A stretch of 64,000 nt of DNA. It comes from Sphaerochaetaceae bacterium (GTDB taxonomy: Bacteria; Spirochaetota; Spirochaetia; Sphaerochaetales; Sphaerochaetaceae). The translations under genes were made by a program, and so were the position numbers. How positions within the stretch are numbered: position 1 is the stretch's first letter; every line of letters begins with the position of its first letter. The stretch is from the NCBI GenBank assembly GCA_028532765.1, contig JAQQAR010000008.1, forward strand, positions 62,001 to 126,000. The letters run 5' to 3'. Below the pieces are notes generated by a model that was not told the origin of the DNA, did no database searches, and saw nothing but the letters and a program-made list of their open reading frames with translations. Of this stretch, positions 54,289-62,156 are shown piece by piece.

Positions 54289-54791
54289 GCGAGAATCCAG
54301 GGAGTCTTCAACTCGATCGTCCGGTCCTCCAGGCTAACTTCGCCAATGAATTCCTTGAGATATGGAACCATATAAAGGGAACCATCAGGGCTACGGACTT
54401 CAAGCATCACAGCCTGTGCACCATCGACACTACTGACGACTTCAGCCAAATGCTCACCATCGTGCACCAAAGCACAACCGATAAGATCAGCAACGTAGTA
54501 TTGGCCCTTTTTCAAAGGGGCTGCCCATTTTCTGGGAACCATCAGATGTCGACCATTGAGCACCCTTGCATCCTCGGGATTGTCAAATCCTTTGAACTTC
54601 ATCAAGGGCTGTGAACCCATCATGCGAAAACTTTCTATAGAGAAAGTTTGCTCCGATCCATCCTTCGCACGCAACACAACCTCCTTGATTTTCGCAAGGT
54701 AGGCACAGTCATCATTGTGAGGGTGGATTTTCACCTCACCGTTTACTCCAAAAGGAGCTTTTACGGTAGCAGTCCAGAGCAACTCTTCCAT
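54285..54791 (-). CDS. rimM: Ribosome maturation factor RimM
   Basis: Assists 30S head assembly through S19. The 168-aa protein has the RimM N-terminal domain (VKAPFGVNGEVKIHP near 10-24) and a PRC-barrel (YYVADLIGCALVHDGEHLAEV; YMVPYLKEFIGEVSLEDRTI). Sits 3 bases after khpA and overlaps trmD. Confidence 0.93.
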   Translation of the reverse strand: MEELLWTATVKAPFGVNGEVKIHPHNDDCAYLAKIKEVVLRAKDGSEQTFSIESFRMMGSQPLMKFKGFDNPEDARVLNGRHLMVPRKWAAPLKKGQYYVADLIGCALVHDGEHLAEVVSSVDGAQAVMLEVRSPDGSLYMVPYLKEFIGEVSLEDRTIELKTPWILA

Positions 54792-54794
54792 AGG

Positions 54795-55034
54795 TCAGTC
54801 CAGTATTTCCAGCACGGCACGCTTGCCACCCTTGGTGGCTGAGGCGCTCAGGATGGTCCTGATCGCCTTTGCAATACGGCCTTGCTTGCCGATCACCTTG
54901 CCGACATCCTCGCTGGCTACCTTCAGCTCAAGAATCGTGGATTTTTCACCCTCGATCACATTGATACTGACCTCGTCAGGGACATCAACTAGTGATTTTA
55001 CAATGTATTCAACAAGATCTTTTTCCACAACCAT
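54795..55034 (-). CDS. khpA: KH-domain RNA-binding protein KhpA
   Basis: A 79-aa single KH domain with the GxxG loop in [16 protein letters not shown]. KhpA-type proteins bind RNA, with KhpB in some bacteria, and affect cell division and small RNAs. Between rpsP (10 bases) and rimM (3 bases). Confidence 0.93.
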   Translation of the reverse strand: MVVEKDLVEYIVKSLVDVPDEVSINVIEGEKSTILELKVASEDVGKVIGKQGRIAKAIRTILSASATKGGKRAVLEILD

Positions 55035-55044
55035 CTCCTGGAAG

Positions 55045-55311
55045 TTATTCCTGGACAGTTCTGGTCACCGTCACGCCATTCTTATTGAGCAGGGCTCTTA
55101 CGGTATCGCTGGGCTGTGCACCCTTGGCGAGCCAGTCCTGAATTTTCTCAACTTTCAAGATAACCTGCTGATCTTTCTCAGCCAGAGGATGGTACTGACC
55201 AACCTCATCGAGGGTCCTGCCCTGGGTCTTTGCCCTGGAGTCCATCACCACGATACGGTAATCAGGTCTCTTCTTTGTACCAAATCTCTTCAGTCTCATG
55301 CTTGTGCTCAC
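55045..55311 (-). CDS. rpsP: 30S ribosomal protein S16
   Basis: An 88-aa protein ([22 protein letters not shown] region, split here as [12 protein letters not shown] and [10 protein letters not shown]). The start is taken as GTG at 55311, because AGGAGG lies 7 bases before it; the ATG four codons later (55299) is the more usual S16 start and cannot be excluded. Follows ffh by 25 bases. Confidence 0.94.
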   Translation of the reverse strand: MSTSMRLKRFGTKKRPDYRIVVMDSRAKTQGRTLDEVGQYHPLAEKDQQVILKVEKIQDWLAKGAQPSDTVRALLNKNGVTVTRTVQE

Positions 55312-55336
55312 GTCAATTCCTCCTACGAATTCAACT

Positions 55337-56671
55337 CTACATACCCATCTGTTTAAGCATTGCAGCCTGGTATTTTTTATTTTTTGCTAACTTCTTCATC
55401 GTAAGTCGCATTTTCTCAAACTTTTTCAGCAAACGATTTACATCAGAAACAGTGGTTCCGCTTCCTTTTGCAACACGTTTACGTCTTGTCGGTCCCATTA
55501 TATGGTAATTCGTTCGTTCCGCATAGGTCATTGAAAGGATAATTGCTTTCTCTCGACGAATTTCCTCTGTATCAATGTCATCTTCGCTGACCTGACCCTT
55601 TGCACCGGGAATCATTTCCAGGAGCTGGTCGATCGAACCCATCTTATCCATCGAGTTCAATTGGTCAAGGTAGTCTTGCAGATCGAAGGTGTTCTTTGCC
55701 ATCTTCTCCTGCATGCGAATTGCCTCATTCTCATCGACAACACTCTGTGCTTTCTCAACAAGTGAGACAATGTCGCCCATCCCGAGAATTCGACTTGCGA
55801 TACGGTCTGGATAGAAGGGATCAAGATCCTCGATCTTCTCACCAACACCAATGAACTTGATCGGTTTGCCCACAACAGAACGAAGGGAAAGTGCAGCACC
55901 ACCACGTGTGTCACTATCGAACTTGCTGAGTACAACCCCGCTTATCCCAACTTTCTCCTGGAACTCCTTGGCGATGGTGACAGCATTCTGTCCGGTCATT
56001 GCATCAGCAACAAAGAGTGTCTCATCAGGGGAAATTGCATCACGGACCTTCTGGATCTCATCCATAAGGGTCTCATCAAGATGCATTCGTCCACTGGTGT
56101 CGACGATCAACACATCTCTCTGATCTTTCTTTGCCTGTGCAAGGGCTGCCTTGGCAACTTTTGCTGGGTTTTTCTCCCCTTCAATACTGAAGACGGGTAC
56201 CCCTACTGCCTCACCAAGAACCTGGAGCTGCAGGATAGCAGCCGGTCTGACCAAGTCTGCCGCAACAAGCATGACACGACGGCCTTCTTTTTTCAGGCGT
56301 GAAGCCAGCTTGGCTGATGTTGTGGTCTTACCAGAACCCTGGAGACCCATCATCAGGATGACACTGGTTGTATCAGGGCCCTTGAGCAGAAGCTTCTGGT
56401 TCTCCTCGTCCCCAAGCAGAGCGACCATCCGATCGTAGACAATCTTCACGAATTGTTGACCAGGGTCGACAGCCTTGAGGACTTTCTCCCCTGTGGCTTC
56501 TTCCATGGTCCCATTGATGAAGCGTCTGACAACCCGAAGGTTCACGTCAGCGTCCAGCAAGGCCATCTTAATTTCTTCGACGGCTTCCTGGACGTTCTTC
56601 TCTGTTATCTTGGACTTTCCGGCAAGACTGCGCATGATGCCGGAGAACTTATCGCTTATTGAATCAAACAT
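55337..56671 (-). CDS. ffh: Signal recognition particle protein Ffh (SRP54)
   Basis: The 444-aa SRP GTPase. NG domain: GLQGSGKTTTSAKLA (P-loop), AADLVRPAAILQLQVL, VDTSGRMHLDETLM, DAMTGQNAVTIA, LSKFDSDTRGGAAL and GVGEKIEDLDPF. The C-terminal M domain (ILSMTYAERTNYHIMGPTRR, GTTVSDVNRLLKKFEKM) binds signal peptides and 4.5S RNA. The 4.5S RNA gene was not found in the window. Its receptor gene ftsY is at 17.9 kb. Heads the ffh-rpsP-khpA-rimM-trmD-rplS run. Confidence 0.96.
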   Translation of the reverse strand: MFDSISDKFSGIMRSLAGKSKITEKNVQEAVEEIKMALLDADVNLRVVRRFINGTMEEATGEKVLKAVDPGQQFVKIVYDRMVALLGDEENQKLLLKGPDTTSVILMMGLQGSGKTTTSAKLASRLKKEGRRVMLVAADLVRPAAILQLQVLGEAVGVPVFSIEGEKNPAKVAKAALAQAKKDQRDVLIVDTSGRMHLDETLMDEIQKVRDAISPDETLFVADAMTGQNAVTIAKEFQEKVGISGVVLSKFDSDTRGGAALSLRSVVGKPIKFIGVGEKIEDLDPFYPDRIASRILGMGDIVSLVEKAQSVVDENEAIRMQEKMAKNTFDLQDYLDQLNSMDKMGSIDQLLEMIPGAKGQVSEDDIDTEEIRREKAIILSMTYAERTNYHIMGPTRRKRVAKGSGTTVSDVNRLLKKFEKMRLTMKKLAKNKKYQAAMLKQMGM

Positions 56672-56757
56672 TACCTTACTCTATTGTCGTTTTCGCTCAA
56701 GTTACATCTTATACCGTACACCAGACTTTCCTGTCAAGGAGTGGTGCAAAATGCAAC

Positions 56758-59583
56758 CTATTCTTCTATGGTTACCAGTTCCTGGTCGTCGTTGAGGATT
56801 ACATCCTCGCCGGCCACATTGCCGATCTTGTAACTGACCATACTGGAAACCCCTGGTTCCATCTGGGTTACCCCTAAAAGGGTCTGGCTTCCCATGACGG
56901 TGTGCTTATTGTGGGTGATGATGATGAACTGGCTCTTCATGGCAAATTCATCCAATACGGAGAGAAAATACCCGATATTCCGATCATCAAGCGCTGCGTC
57001 AATCTCATCGAGAACACAGAAAGGAGAAGGCTTTACCTGATAGGTGGCAAACAGCAGTGCTACAGCGGTCATCGACCGCTCTCCTCCACTCAAGAGAGAG
57101 AGGTGGGTAAGCTTCTTCCCCGGAGGTTGAGCCAGGATGTCAATGCCACTCTCCAGGACATTGTCAGGCTCCACCAACGTGAGCTCAGCTTTTCCCCCAC
57201 CAAACAGACGACGGAACATCTCCTGGAAGTTATGGGCAATCTGCTTATAGGAAGCAATGAAAAGTTCTTCACTACGGGTCTTGATCTGGGTGATGACGGT
57301 ATCAAGATCATTCTTGGCCCGGTAAAGGTCATCCAATTGCTTACTCAGGAAATCGTATTGTTCCTTTACCTCAGCATACTCTTCTTCCGCCATCTGGTTG
57401 ATGTATCCCATTCCATCAATCTTCCGTCTGACTTCATCCAGGCGGCTCTTCAGTACAGGGATATCGGGGACTTCATCTTCCAGACGATTCTCGAACTCCT
57501 TCAGGCTCTTGCCGTAGTTCTCAAAGAACGTGGTGTAAACTCCGGTGATATTGGTGGCGAGCTGGTCAATCTGCAGTTCCAGCTTCTCTTTCTCTGTTCG
57601 GAGGGTTTGCAGCTGTTCATATGAGGTGTTCTTCTGTTCCTGCTTTTCTCGGATAATCCTGCTCTGTTCATCTATGACTACAACCAGATCCTTGAGCTCT
57701 GCATTCAGGACTGCTATCCGCTCTTTTATCTGTCCTACTTCAGCTTCAACACTGCGGATATCTTCCTGTGTTTCATAGATTCTCTCCTGGGCTGTCTCGC
57801 TGAGCTTCAGTGCATCCTTATATTGGTACTCTTGCTCGGTAAGAGAACGCTGCAGTTTTGTTACCCACTCCTTGGCTCCCTGTTTTTGGGTGAGGAGTTG
57901 ATTCATTGCAACCTTTTGGTCACTGATGGCTTCCTGGTACCGTTCCAAAGCCTGAGTGAGTATATTGTTCTCCTCCCTGAGATAGGCAATCCTTTCTCGG
58001 TTGGTCTGGATCTGTTTTCTTAGATTGACCATTTCTTGATCGAGTTTGCGTTTCTCGCTGATGGTGCCTTCATCAGAGATGAGTTCATCAAGAAAGGTTG
58101 GTTGCATTGCCTCATAGGAGTCAAAGAGAGACTGGACCTGGGCAAGTTCTTTCAACAGTCCTCCCTGGAACTGGGTCTGTCTGTCCAGGAGATCTTCTGA
58201 AGAGATTCCTTTCTGCTTCAGCGTGGCAAGAAAGGTTTGCTCTTCAGCAATACGACCCTTAAGATGCTCAATACTCCCAAGCAGCGCAGTTCTCGCCTTA
58301 TCCTTGTTTTCAAGTGTATAGCCACTCTGTTTCAGTTTCTCTTCGAGTTGGACAACGATAACATCCCCCAGCTCCTTAATCCTCAGGGAAAGTGCATCAC
58401 TATCTGCTTCATAGCTGCTATTGGCATCTTCAAGATCGAGAATTTCCTGATTCTGGTTTGTGATCAGGGTCCTTGTCTGCTCAGCGGACTTCTGGTTCTG
58501 CTCTGTCTCTGCCTGCAGCTGTTCGATTAACTCATCAAGGGTGGCGATATCGGTGAGTTTCTGGTCTATTTCCTCGGTGTCTCGTTCGATGTGTTCCTGA
58601 ATCAGTTCTGCTCTTGCACCAGCCTGGTCTTTCTGCTGGAGAAAATCACGGAATCGTTGGGTAAGCAAATCAAGCTTGTCCGACCTGCCTTTGGTAGCCT
58701 CATCCAGTCTCTGTAGTTCAGTCTGCTTGCTGATTCGCTGTGACCCAAGGGCACGAAGCTCTTCCTGGAGCTGTTCAATCTCCTGGTCAAACTCTGTAAG
58801 TGATCCTCGCTGCGCAGCATAAGCTTCCTCTGAGCGCTGTTTCTGCTCAATTTTATTCTCTCTGAGCAGGAGAAAAGATTTAAGCGTTGACAACTGCACA
58901 TCGACTTCCAAAGAGAACTGTTCAGTCTTGAGCTCTCGGTAGCTGATTGCCTTCGATGCCTGATTCTTCTTGGTCTCGTAGGTTCTCTTCACTTCCTTGA
59001 GGATGGTTTCCACTTGCATAATGTTCTCATCAGTTCGTGCAAGTTTACGTTCTGCTTCCTGGCTCTGGACTTTGAAACGACTTATTCCAGCGGCTTCTTC
59101 AAAGATATATCGTCGGTCTTCAGGTTTTGATGAGAGAATTTGGTCTATCTTGCCCTGTTCCAGAATGGAATAGGCGCTCTTGCCGACTCCAGTATCAAAG
59201 AAAAGTTCCCTGATATTCTTGAGCAAGACTCGGTTCTTGTTAAGGTAGTACTCGCTTTCCCCTGTACGGAAAATTCTTCGTCTGATCTCCACTTCTGGTG
59301 CATCAAGAGGAAGATGATGTTCTTCATTAGAGATTACCAGGGAAACTTCTGCAACCTGGAGTGGTTTACGATTGTCTGTTCCATTGAATATGACGTCCTC
59401 CATCTTCCCAGCACGCAGGGTCTTGGTGGATTGTTCTCCCAATACCCACTTGATGGCATCGACAATATTGCTCTTCCCACATCCATTGGGACCGAGCAAA
59501 CTGGTGATTCCATCGGCAAAATCCAAGCTGACCTTATCTGGAAAAGATTTGAAGCCATATAGTTCCAAGCTTTTTAGAAACAA
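56758..59583 (-). CDS. smc: SMC chromosome-segregation ATPase, short form without a recognisable hinge
   Basis: A 941-aa condensin-like ATPase. The head is complete: GPNGCGKSN (31-39) for Walker A, RRIFRTGESEYYLNKN, SSKPEDRRYIFEEAAGI, and at the C-terminus LSLLSGGERSMTAVALLFA and FCVLDEIDAALDD. Two long coiled coils join them. The usual hinge (about 120 aa, with GRATFLPL-like motifs) is not visible; the middle (around 480-520) has only a short break, YEAMQPTFLDELISDEG. The protein is about 240 residues shorter than typical. The start is TTG at 59583 with GAGGGTG 6 bases upstream. Divergent from rnhB. Confidence 0.9.
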   Translation of the reverse strand: MFLKSLELYGFKSFPDKVSLDFADGITSLLGPNGCGKSNIVDAIKWVLGEQSTKTLRAGKMEDVIFNGTDNRKPLQVAEVSLVISNEEHHLPLDAPEVEIRRRIFRTGESEYYLNKNRVLLKNIRELFFDTGVGKSAYSILEQGKIDQILSSKPEDRRYIFEEAAGISRFKVQSQEAERKLARTDENIMQVETILKEVKRTYETKKNQASKAISYRELKTEQFSLEVDVQLSTLKSFLLLRENKIEQKQRSEEAYAAQRGSLTEFDQEIEQLQEELRALGSQRISKQTELQRLDEATKGRSDKLDLLTQRFRDFLQQKDQAGARAELIQEHIERDTEEIDQKLTDIATLDELIEQLQAETEQNQKSAEQTRTLITNQNQEILDLEDANSSYEADSDALSLRIKELGDVIVVQLEEKLKQSGYTLENKDKARTALLGSIEHLKGRIAEEQTFLATLKQKGISSEDLLDRQTQFQGGLLKELAQVQSLFDSYEAMQPTFLDELISDEGTISEKRKLDQEMVNLRKQIQTNRERIAYLREENNILTQALERYQEAISDQKVAMNQLLTQKQGAKEWVTKLQRSLTEQEYQYKDALKLSETAQERIYETQEDIRSVEAEVGQIKERIAVLNAELKDLVVVIDEQSRIIREKQEQKNTSYEQLQTLRTEKEKLELQIDQLATNITGVYTTFFENYGKSLKEFENRLEDEVPDIPVLKSRLDEVRRKIDGMGYINQMAEEEYAEVKEQYDFLSKQLDDLYRAKNDLDTVITQIKTRSEELFIASYKQIAHNFQEMFRRLFGGGKAELTLVEPDNVLESGIDILAQPPGKKLTHLSLLSGGERSMTAVALLFATYQVKPSPFCVLDEIDAALDDRNIGYFLSVLDEFAMKSQFIIITHNKHTVMGSQTLLGVTQMEPGVSSMVSYKIGNVAGEDVILNDDQELVTIEE

Positions 59584-59601
59584 ATTACACCCTCTTTTTG
59601 C

Positions 59602-59629
59602 TTGACGCAGTATTCCGTGGGATTATAGC
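59602..59629 (+). promoter_or_regulatory. Probable rnhB promoter
   Basis: TTGACG (59602-59607), a 16-bp spacer and TATAGC (59624-59629), with a leader of about 28 bases to the GTG start. Confidence 0.6.
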
Positions 59630-59664
59630 ATAAGTTGGCTTTGGGAAAAAGTAGGAGGTGATGT

Positions 59665-60294
59665 GTGGAACCGATGCTGTTCGACCTGAACGTTGATAAG
59701 GGAGTTGTCTGTGGCTTGGATGAAGCTGGGCGAGGTCCATTGGCTGGTCCTGTTGTGGCAGCTGCGGTGGTACTACCCCCAGATTTTCCCATTGAAATTT
59801 TAGGGGACTCAAAGCAACTTTCTGAAAAACAACGCCTAGAGGCTGAAATCATCATCAAGGAGCAGTCTCTTGCCTGGGCTGTTGCCAGCGTAACTGCACA
59901 GGAGATTGATAAGATCAACATTCTCCAGGCTTCCTTGCTTGCCATGAAACGTGCCTACGAGAAAGTTAAAGCTCACATTTCAGTCGATACAGCACTCGTT
60001 GACGGAAACCAGAGACCTGATCTTGATTGTACGGTACAGGCAATCGTAAAGGGAGATGCCACGATCCCTGAGATCATGGCAGCCTCCATCTTGGCAAAGA
60101 ACCAACGTGACCGCTATATGGTGCTTTGTGATGCAAAGTGGCCGATCTACCATTTCGCAAAGCATAAGGGCTACCCTACCAAGGAGCATAGGGAGGCTTG
60201 TCTGCTCTATGGGCTCTCTCCCATTCATCGGAAGACATTCTCCATCAAGCAGGAGGGCTCAAGAAAACAGGAGGAGCAGCAGTCACTCTTCTAG
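59665..60294 (+). CDS. rnhB: Ribonuclease HII
   Basis: Removes RNA primers and misincorporated ribonucleotides from DNA. The 209-aa protein has GLDEAGRGPLAGPVVAAAVVL near 14-34 (catalytic Asp-Glu), DSKQLSEKQR, DTALVDGNQ and AASILAKNQRDRYM with the remaining acidic residues. The start is GTG at 59665, set by TAGGAGGTG at 59652-59660; the out-of-frame ATG at 59661 is not used. Followed by the convergent PUR-like gene. Confidence 0.95.
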   Translation: MEPMLFDLNVDKGVVCGLDEAGRGPLAGPVVAAAVVLPPDFPIEILGDSKQLSEKQRLEAEIIIKEQSLAWAVASVTAQEIDKINILQASLLAMKRAYEKVKAHISVDTALVDGNQRPDLDCTVQAIVKGDATIPEIMAASILAKNQRDRYMVLCDAKWPIYHFAKHKGYPTKEHREACLLYGLSPIHRKTFSIKQEGSRKQEEQQSLF

Positions 60295-60329
60295 GGAGAC
60301 GAAAAAGGCAGCCGATCAACTGCCCTCTA

Positions 60330-60572
60330 TTAGTCTTTTTTTGCGTTCTGCTTAATGAAATCCAAGGATTTCTGCAATTCTTTCAAAAATTCTCCCAAAT
60401 CTTCTTGATAGACGATAATCGATTGTCTAATGAATCGCTCACTGTCGGGAGTACCTTTGCTTTCCACCATATTGAGAAACATGTCCCCATAGATGTTCTC
60501 TTTTACATTAAAGAAATAAGTCCTGTCATTTTTGACAAGTCTTGTTGAATACACTTCTCCACGTTGTCCCAC
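60330..60572 (-). CDS. PUR-alpha-like nucleic-acid-binding protein (DUF3276, BpuR-like)
   Basis: An 80-aa protein matching the spirochaete/Bacteroidetes PUR-domain family: GEVYSTRLVKNDRTYFFNVKEN, GDMFLNMVESKG, and a C-terminal helix. The Borrelia homologue BpuR binds DNA and RNA and regulates gene expression, including its own. The start is GTG at 60572 with AGGA 8 bases upstream. The smc-rnhB-bpuR neighbourhood is the same as I recall in Borrelia. Confidence 0.85.
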   Translation of the reverse strand: MGQRGEVYSTRLVKNDRTYFFNVKENIYGDMFLNMVESKGTPDSERFIRQSIIVYQEDLGEFLKELQKSLDFIKQNAKKD

Positions 60573-60600
60573 GCTTTTAATCCTCGCTTAACTGTTTCTA

Positions 60601-60635
60601 TGGTACTTGTACCAGTGTTGTGCTCCCTCTGTCAA
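60601..60635 (-). promoter_or_regulatory. Promoter of the PUR-like gene with a palindrome over the -10 box
   Basis: On the minus strand: TTGACA (60630-60635), an 18-bp spacer and TACAAG (60606-60611). A perfect inverted repeat TGGTAC-TT-GTACCA (60601-60614) covers the -10 box, as an autoregulatory operator might. Confidence 0.5.
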
Positions 60636-60645
60636 CTGGAGGTAC

Positions 60646-60674
60646 TTGACGGAAATTCCAGAATGTTTTATATA
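60646..60674 (+). promoter_or_regulatory. Promoter of tRNA-Gly
   Basis: TTGACG (60646-60651), a 17-bp spacer and TATATA (60669-60674), 16 bases before the tRNA. Confidence 0.75.
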
Positions 60675-60690
60675 CATTGATACAGAGCAA

Positions 60691-60761
60691 GCGCCTTTCG
60701 TATAATGGTATTACCTCAGCCTTCCAAGCTGAAGAAGCGGGTTCGACTCCCGTAGGGCGCT
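60691..60761 (+). tRNA. tRNA-Gly (TCC anticodon)
   Basis: A 71-base tRNA. Acceptor GCGCCTT pairs with AGGGCGC, discriminator T; anticodon stem TCAGC/GCTGA with loop CTTCCAA (anticodon TCC); T-arm CGGG-TTCGACT-CCCG. CCA is not encoded. Confidence 0.95.
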
Positions 60762-60799
60762 CTAGAGAAGAAACACCTACACTACAAAGAATTGAATAG

Positions 60800-60824
60800 C
60801 CCACACTATACGGTGTGGGTTTTT
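60800..60824 (+). terminator. Rho-independent terminator of tRNA-Gly
   Basis: A 7-bp stem CCCACAC / GTGTGGG with a 6-base loop, followed by TTTTT. Confidence 0.82.
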
Positions 60825-60898
60825 CATTGTCTCCAGGTTTGCTTTGCTTCCATCAGAATCTACATCAAATAGTATTTGTACATAGATTTCCTGAAATC

Positions 60899-60927
60899 TT
60901 GCGTTATCTCTAAAGTGAGAGTACGGT
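60899..60927 (+). promoter_or_regulatory. Probable promoter of the DUF1848 gene
   Basis: TTGCGT (60899-60904), a 17-bp spacer and TACGGT (60922-60927), then nine bases to the ATG at 60937, giving a leader of at most a few bases. Confidence 0.45.
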
Positions 60928-60936
60928 AGACGAAGT

Positions 60937-61887
60937 ATGATACTCAGTGCAAGCAGAAGAACCGATATTCCAGCTTTCTATACAGATTGGTTCCTGAATA
61001 GAATCAAGGAACGGTATGTCCTTTCCAGAAATCCTTTCAACCCAAGACAGGTCAGTAGGATAGATTTATCTCCTGAACTCATTGATTGTATTGTCTTCTG
61101 GACAAAGAACCCTGCCCCACTTATGGTGAGACTGAAAGAACTGGAAGCGTATCATTACTATTTCCAGTGTACACTCAATGCCTATGAAGCTGATGTAGAA
61201 CCTGGACTGGCAAGTAAACACGTATCGTTGGTTGATACATTCATGCAACTCTCTGAGAAAATCGGCAAAGAACGTGTGATTTGGAGATATGATCCTATCC
61301 TTCTCACTGACAAGTATACACTGTCATTTCATATTCAGCATTTTGCCGCCCTTGCAGAAACGTTGAAGGATGCAACCCAGCGTTGTGTTATCAGTTTCAT
61401 CGATTTTCCAAAAAGAACGGTTAGTACATTGAGAGCCCTGGGGTACCGAGAACCAGATTTGAATGAAATGCATACAATTGCAAGAGCGTTTTCTGCCATT
61501 GCTAGAGAAAAAGGCATTACCCTCGAGACCTGCGCTGAAGCCATAGATCTATCGACCTATGGTATCAGCCATGGGAAATGTATAGATGATGCCCTGATTT
61601 CTCGAATATCTGGAAAACCTCTTCACCTTAAGAAAGATGCTAACCAAAGAGCAGCATGCTCTTGTGTGCCAAGTGTGGATATAGGCCTGTACAATACCTG
61701 CATACATGGATGTACATACTGTTATGCCTCTTTCAGCAGGGAAGCACTTTTATACAATCGTGGAAACTACGATCCATTTTCTCCCCTGCTCTGTAGCAAG
61801 ATTACTGAGGATGACGTCATCCGTGAAAGAAAGGATGCACAATATAGAACTATTCTTCAGCCAGATCTCCCATTCGTATCGTCATAG
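60937..61887 (+). CDS. DUF1848 family protein with a radical-SAM-like cysteine motif
   Basis: A 316-aa conserved protein of unknown function. The start MILSASRRTDIPAFYTDWF and VFWTKNPAPL are typical of DUF1848. Near the C-terminus CIHGCTYCYASF, preceded by RAACSCVPSVDIG, provides a C-x3-C-x2-C-like cluster that could bind 4Fe-4S as in radical SAM enzymes, though at the opposite end of the chain from classical members. No Shine-Dalgarno; a promoter -10 lies 9 bases upstream. It stands alone between a tRNA and the convergent pfkA. Confidence 0.8.
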   Translation: MILSASRRTDIPAFYTDWFLNRIKERYVLSRNPFNPRQVSRIDLSPELIDCIVFWTKNPAPLMVRLKELEAYHYYFQCTLNAYEADVEPGLASKHVSLVDTFMQLSEKIGKERVIWRYDPILLTDKYTLSFHIQHFAALAETLKDATQRCVISFIDFPKRTVSTLRALGYREPDLNEMHTIARAFSAIAREKGITLETCAEAIDLSTYGISHGKCIDDALISRISGKPLHLKKDANQRAACSCVPSVDIGLYNTCIHGCTYCYASFSREALLYNRGNYDPFSPLLCSKITEDDVIRERKDAQYRTILQPDLPFVSS

Positions 61888-61959
61888 CTCATTCAAGTTT
61901 GTATTGAAATGCACAGTACTGTTACCTTATCGCTGGTTGCCTTCTGCTTTTCTTGGGGA

Positions 61960-62014
61960 TATTCTCCCACGGATACAGCTATTCTCCCATAGAGTGGATT
62001 CATATGGGAGAATA
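61960..62014. repeat. Repeat cluster with a 12-bp perfect hairpin
   Basis: TATTCTCCCATA (61980-61991) and its exact complement TATGGGAGAATA (62003-62014) enclose an 11-base loop. The same TATTCTCCCA also occurs in direct orientation at 61960-61969, exactly 20 bp upstream. No T-run follows. It lies in the 269-base region between convergent DUF1848 and pfkA, in which nothing else was recognised. Confidence 0.75.
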
Positions 62015-62156
62015 CTAGTACATAAACCCTTCCTTCTAGCATTTTGCTTGAAAGCAGGTTCGAATCATTTCCCAAACATCCGAGTCTTAATATACAAGAA
62101 AACAGCTTGGCCTATTCCCGTCTTCTTACATAATCCTGTGTAGTTTCTTTTTGCCC

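Noticed and set aside
54292..56671. 4.5S SRP RNA gene near ffh
   Set aside because: The region is filled by coding sequence and no GGAA tetraloop hairpin of the right form was seen.
62052..62068. GGTTCGAATC resembling a tRNA T-loop
   Set aside because: The flanking bases do not form a T-stem, and no acceptor or anticodon arm is present nearby.
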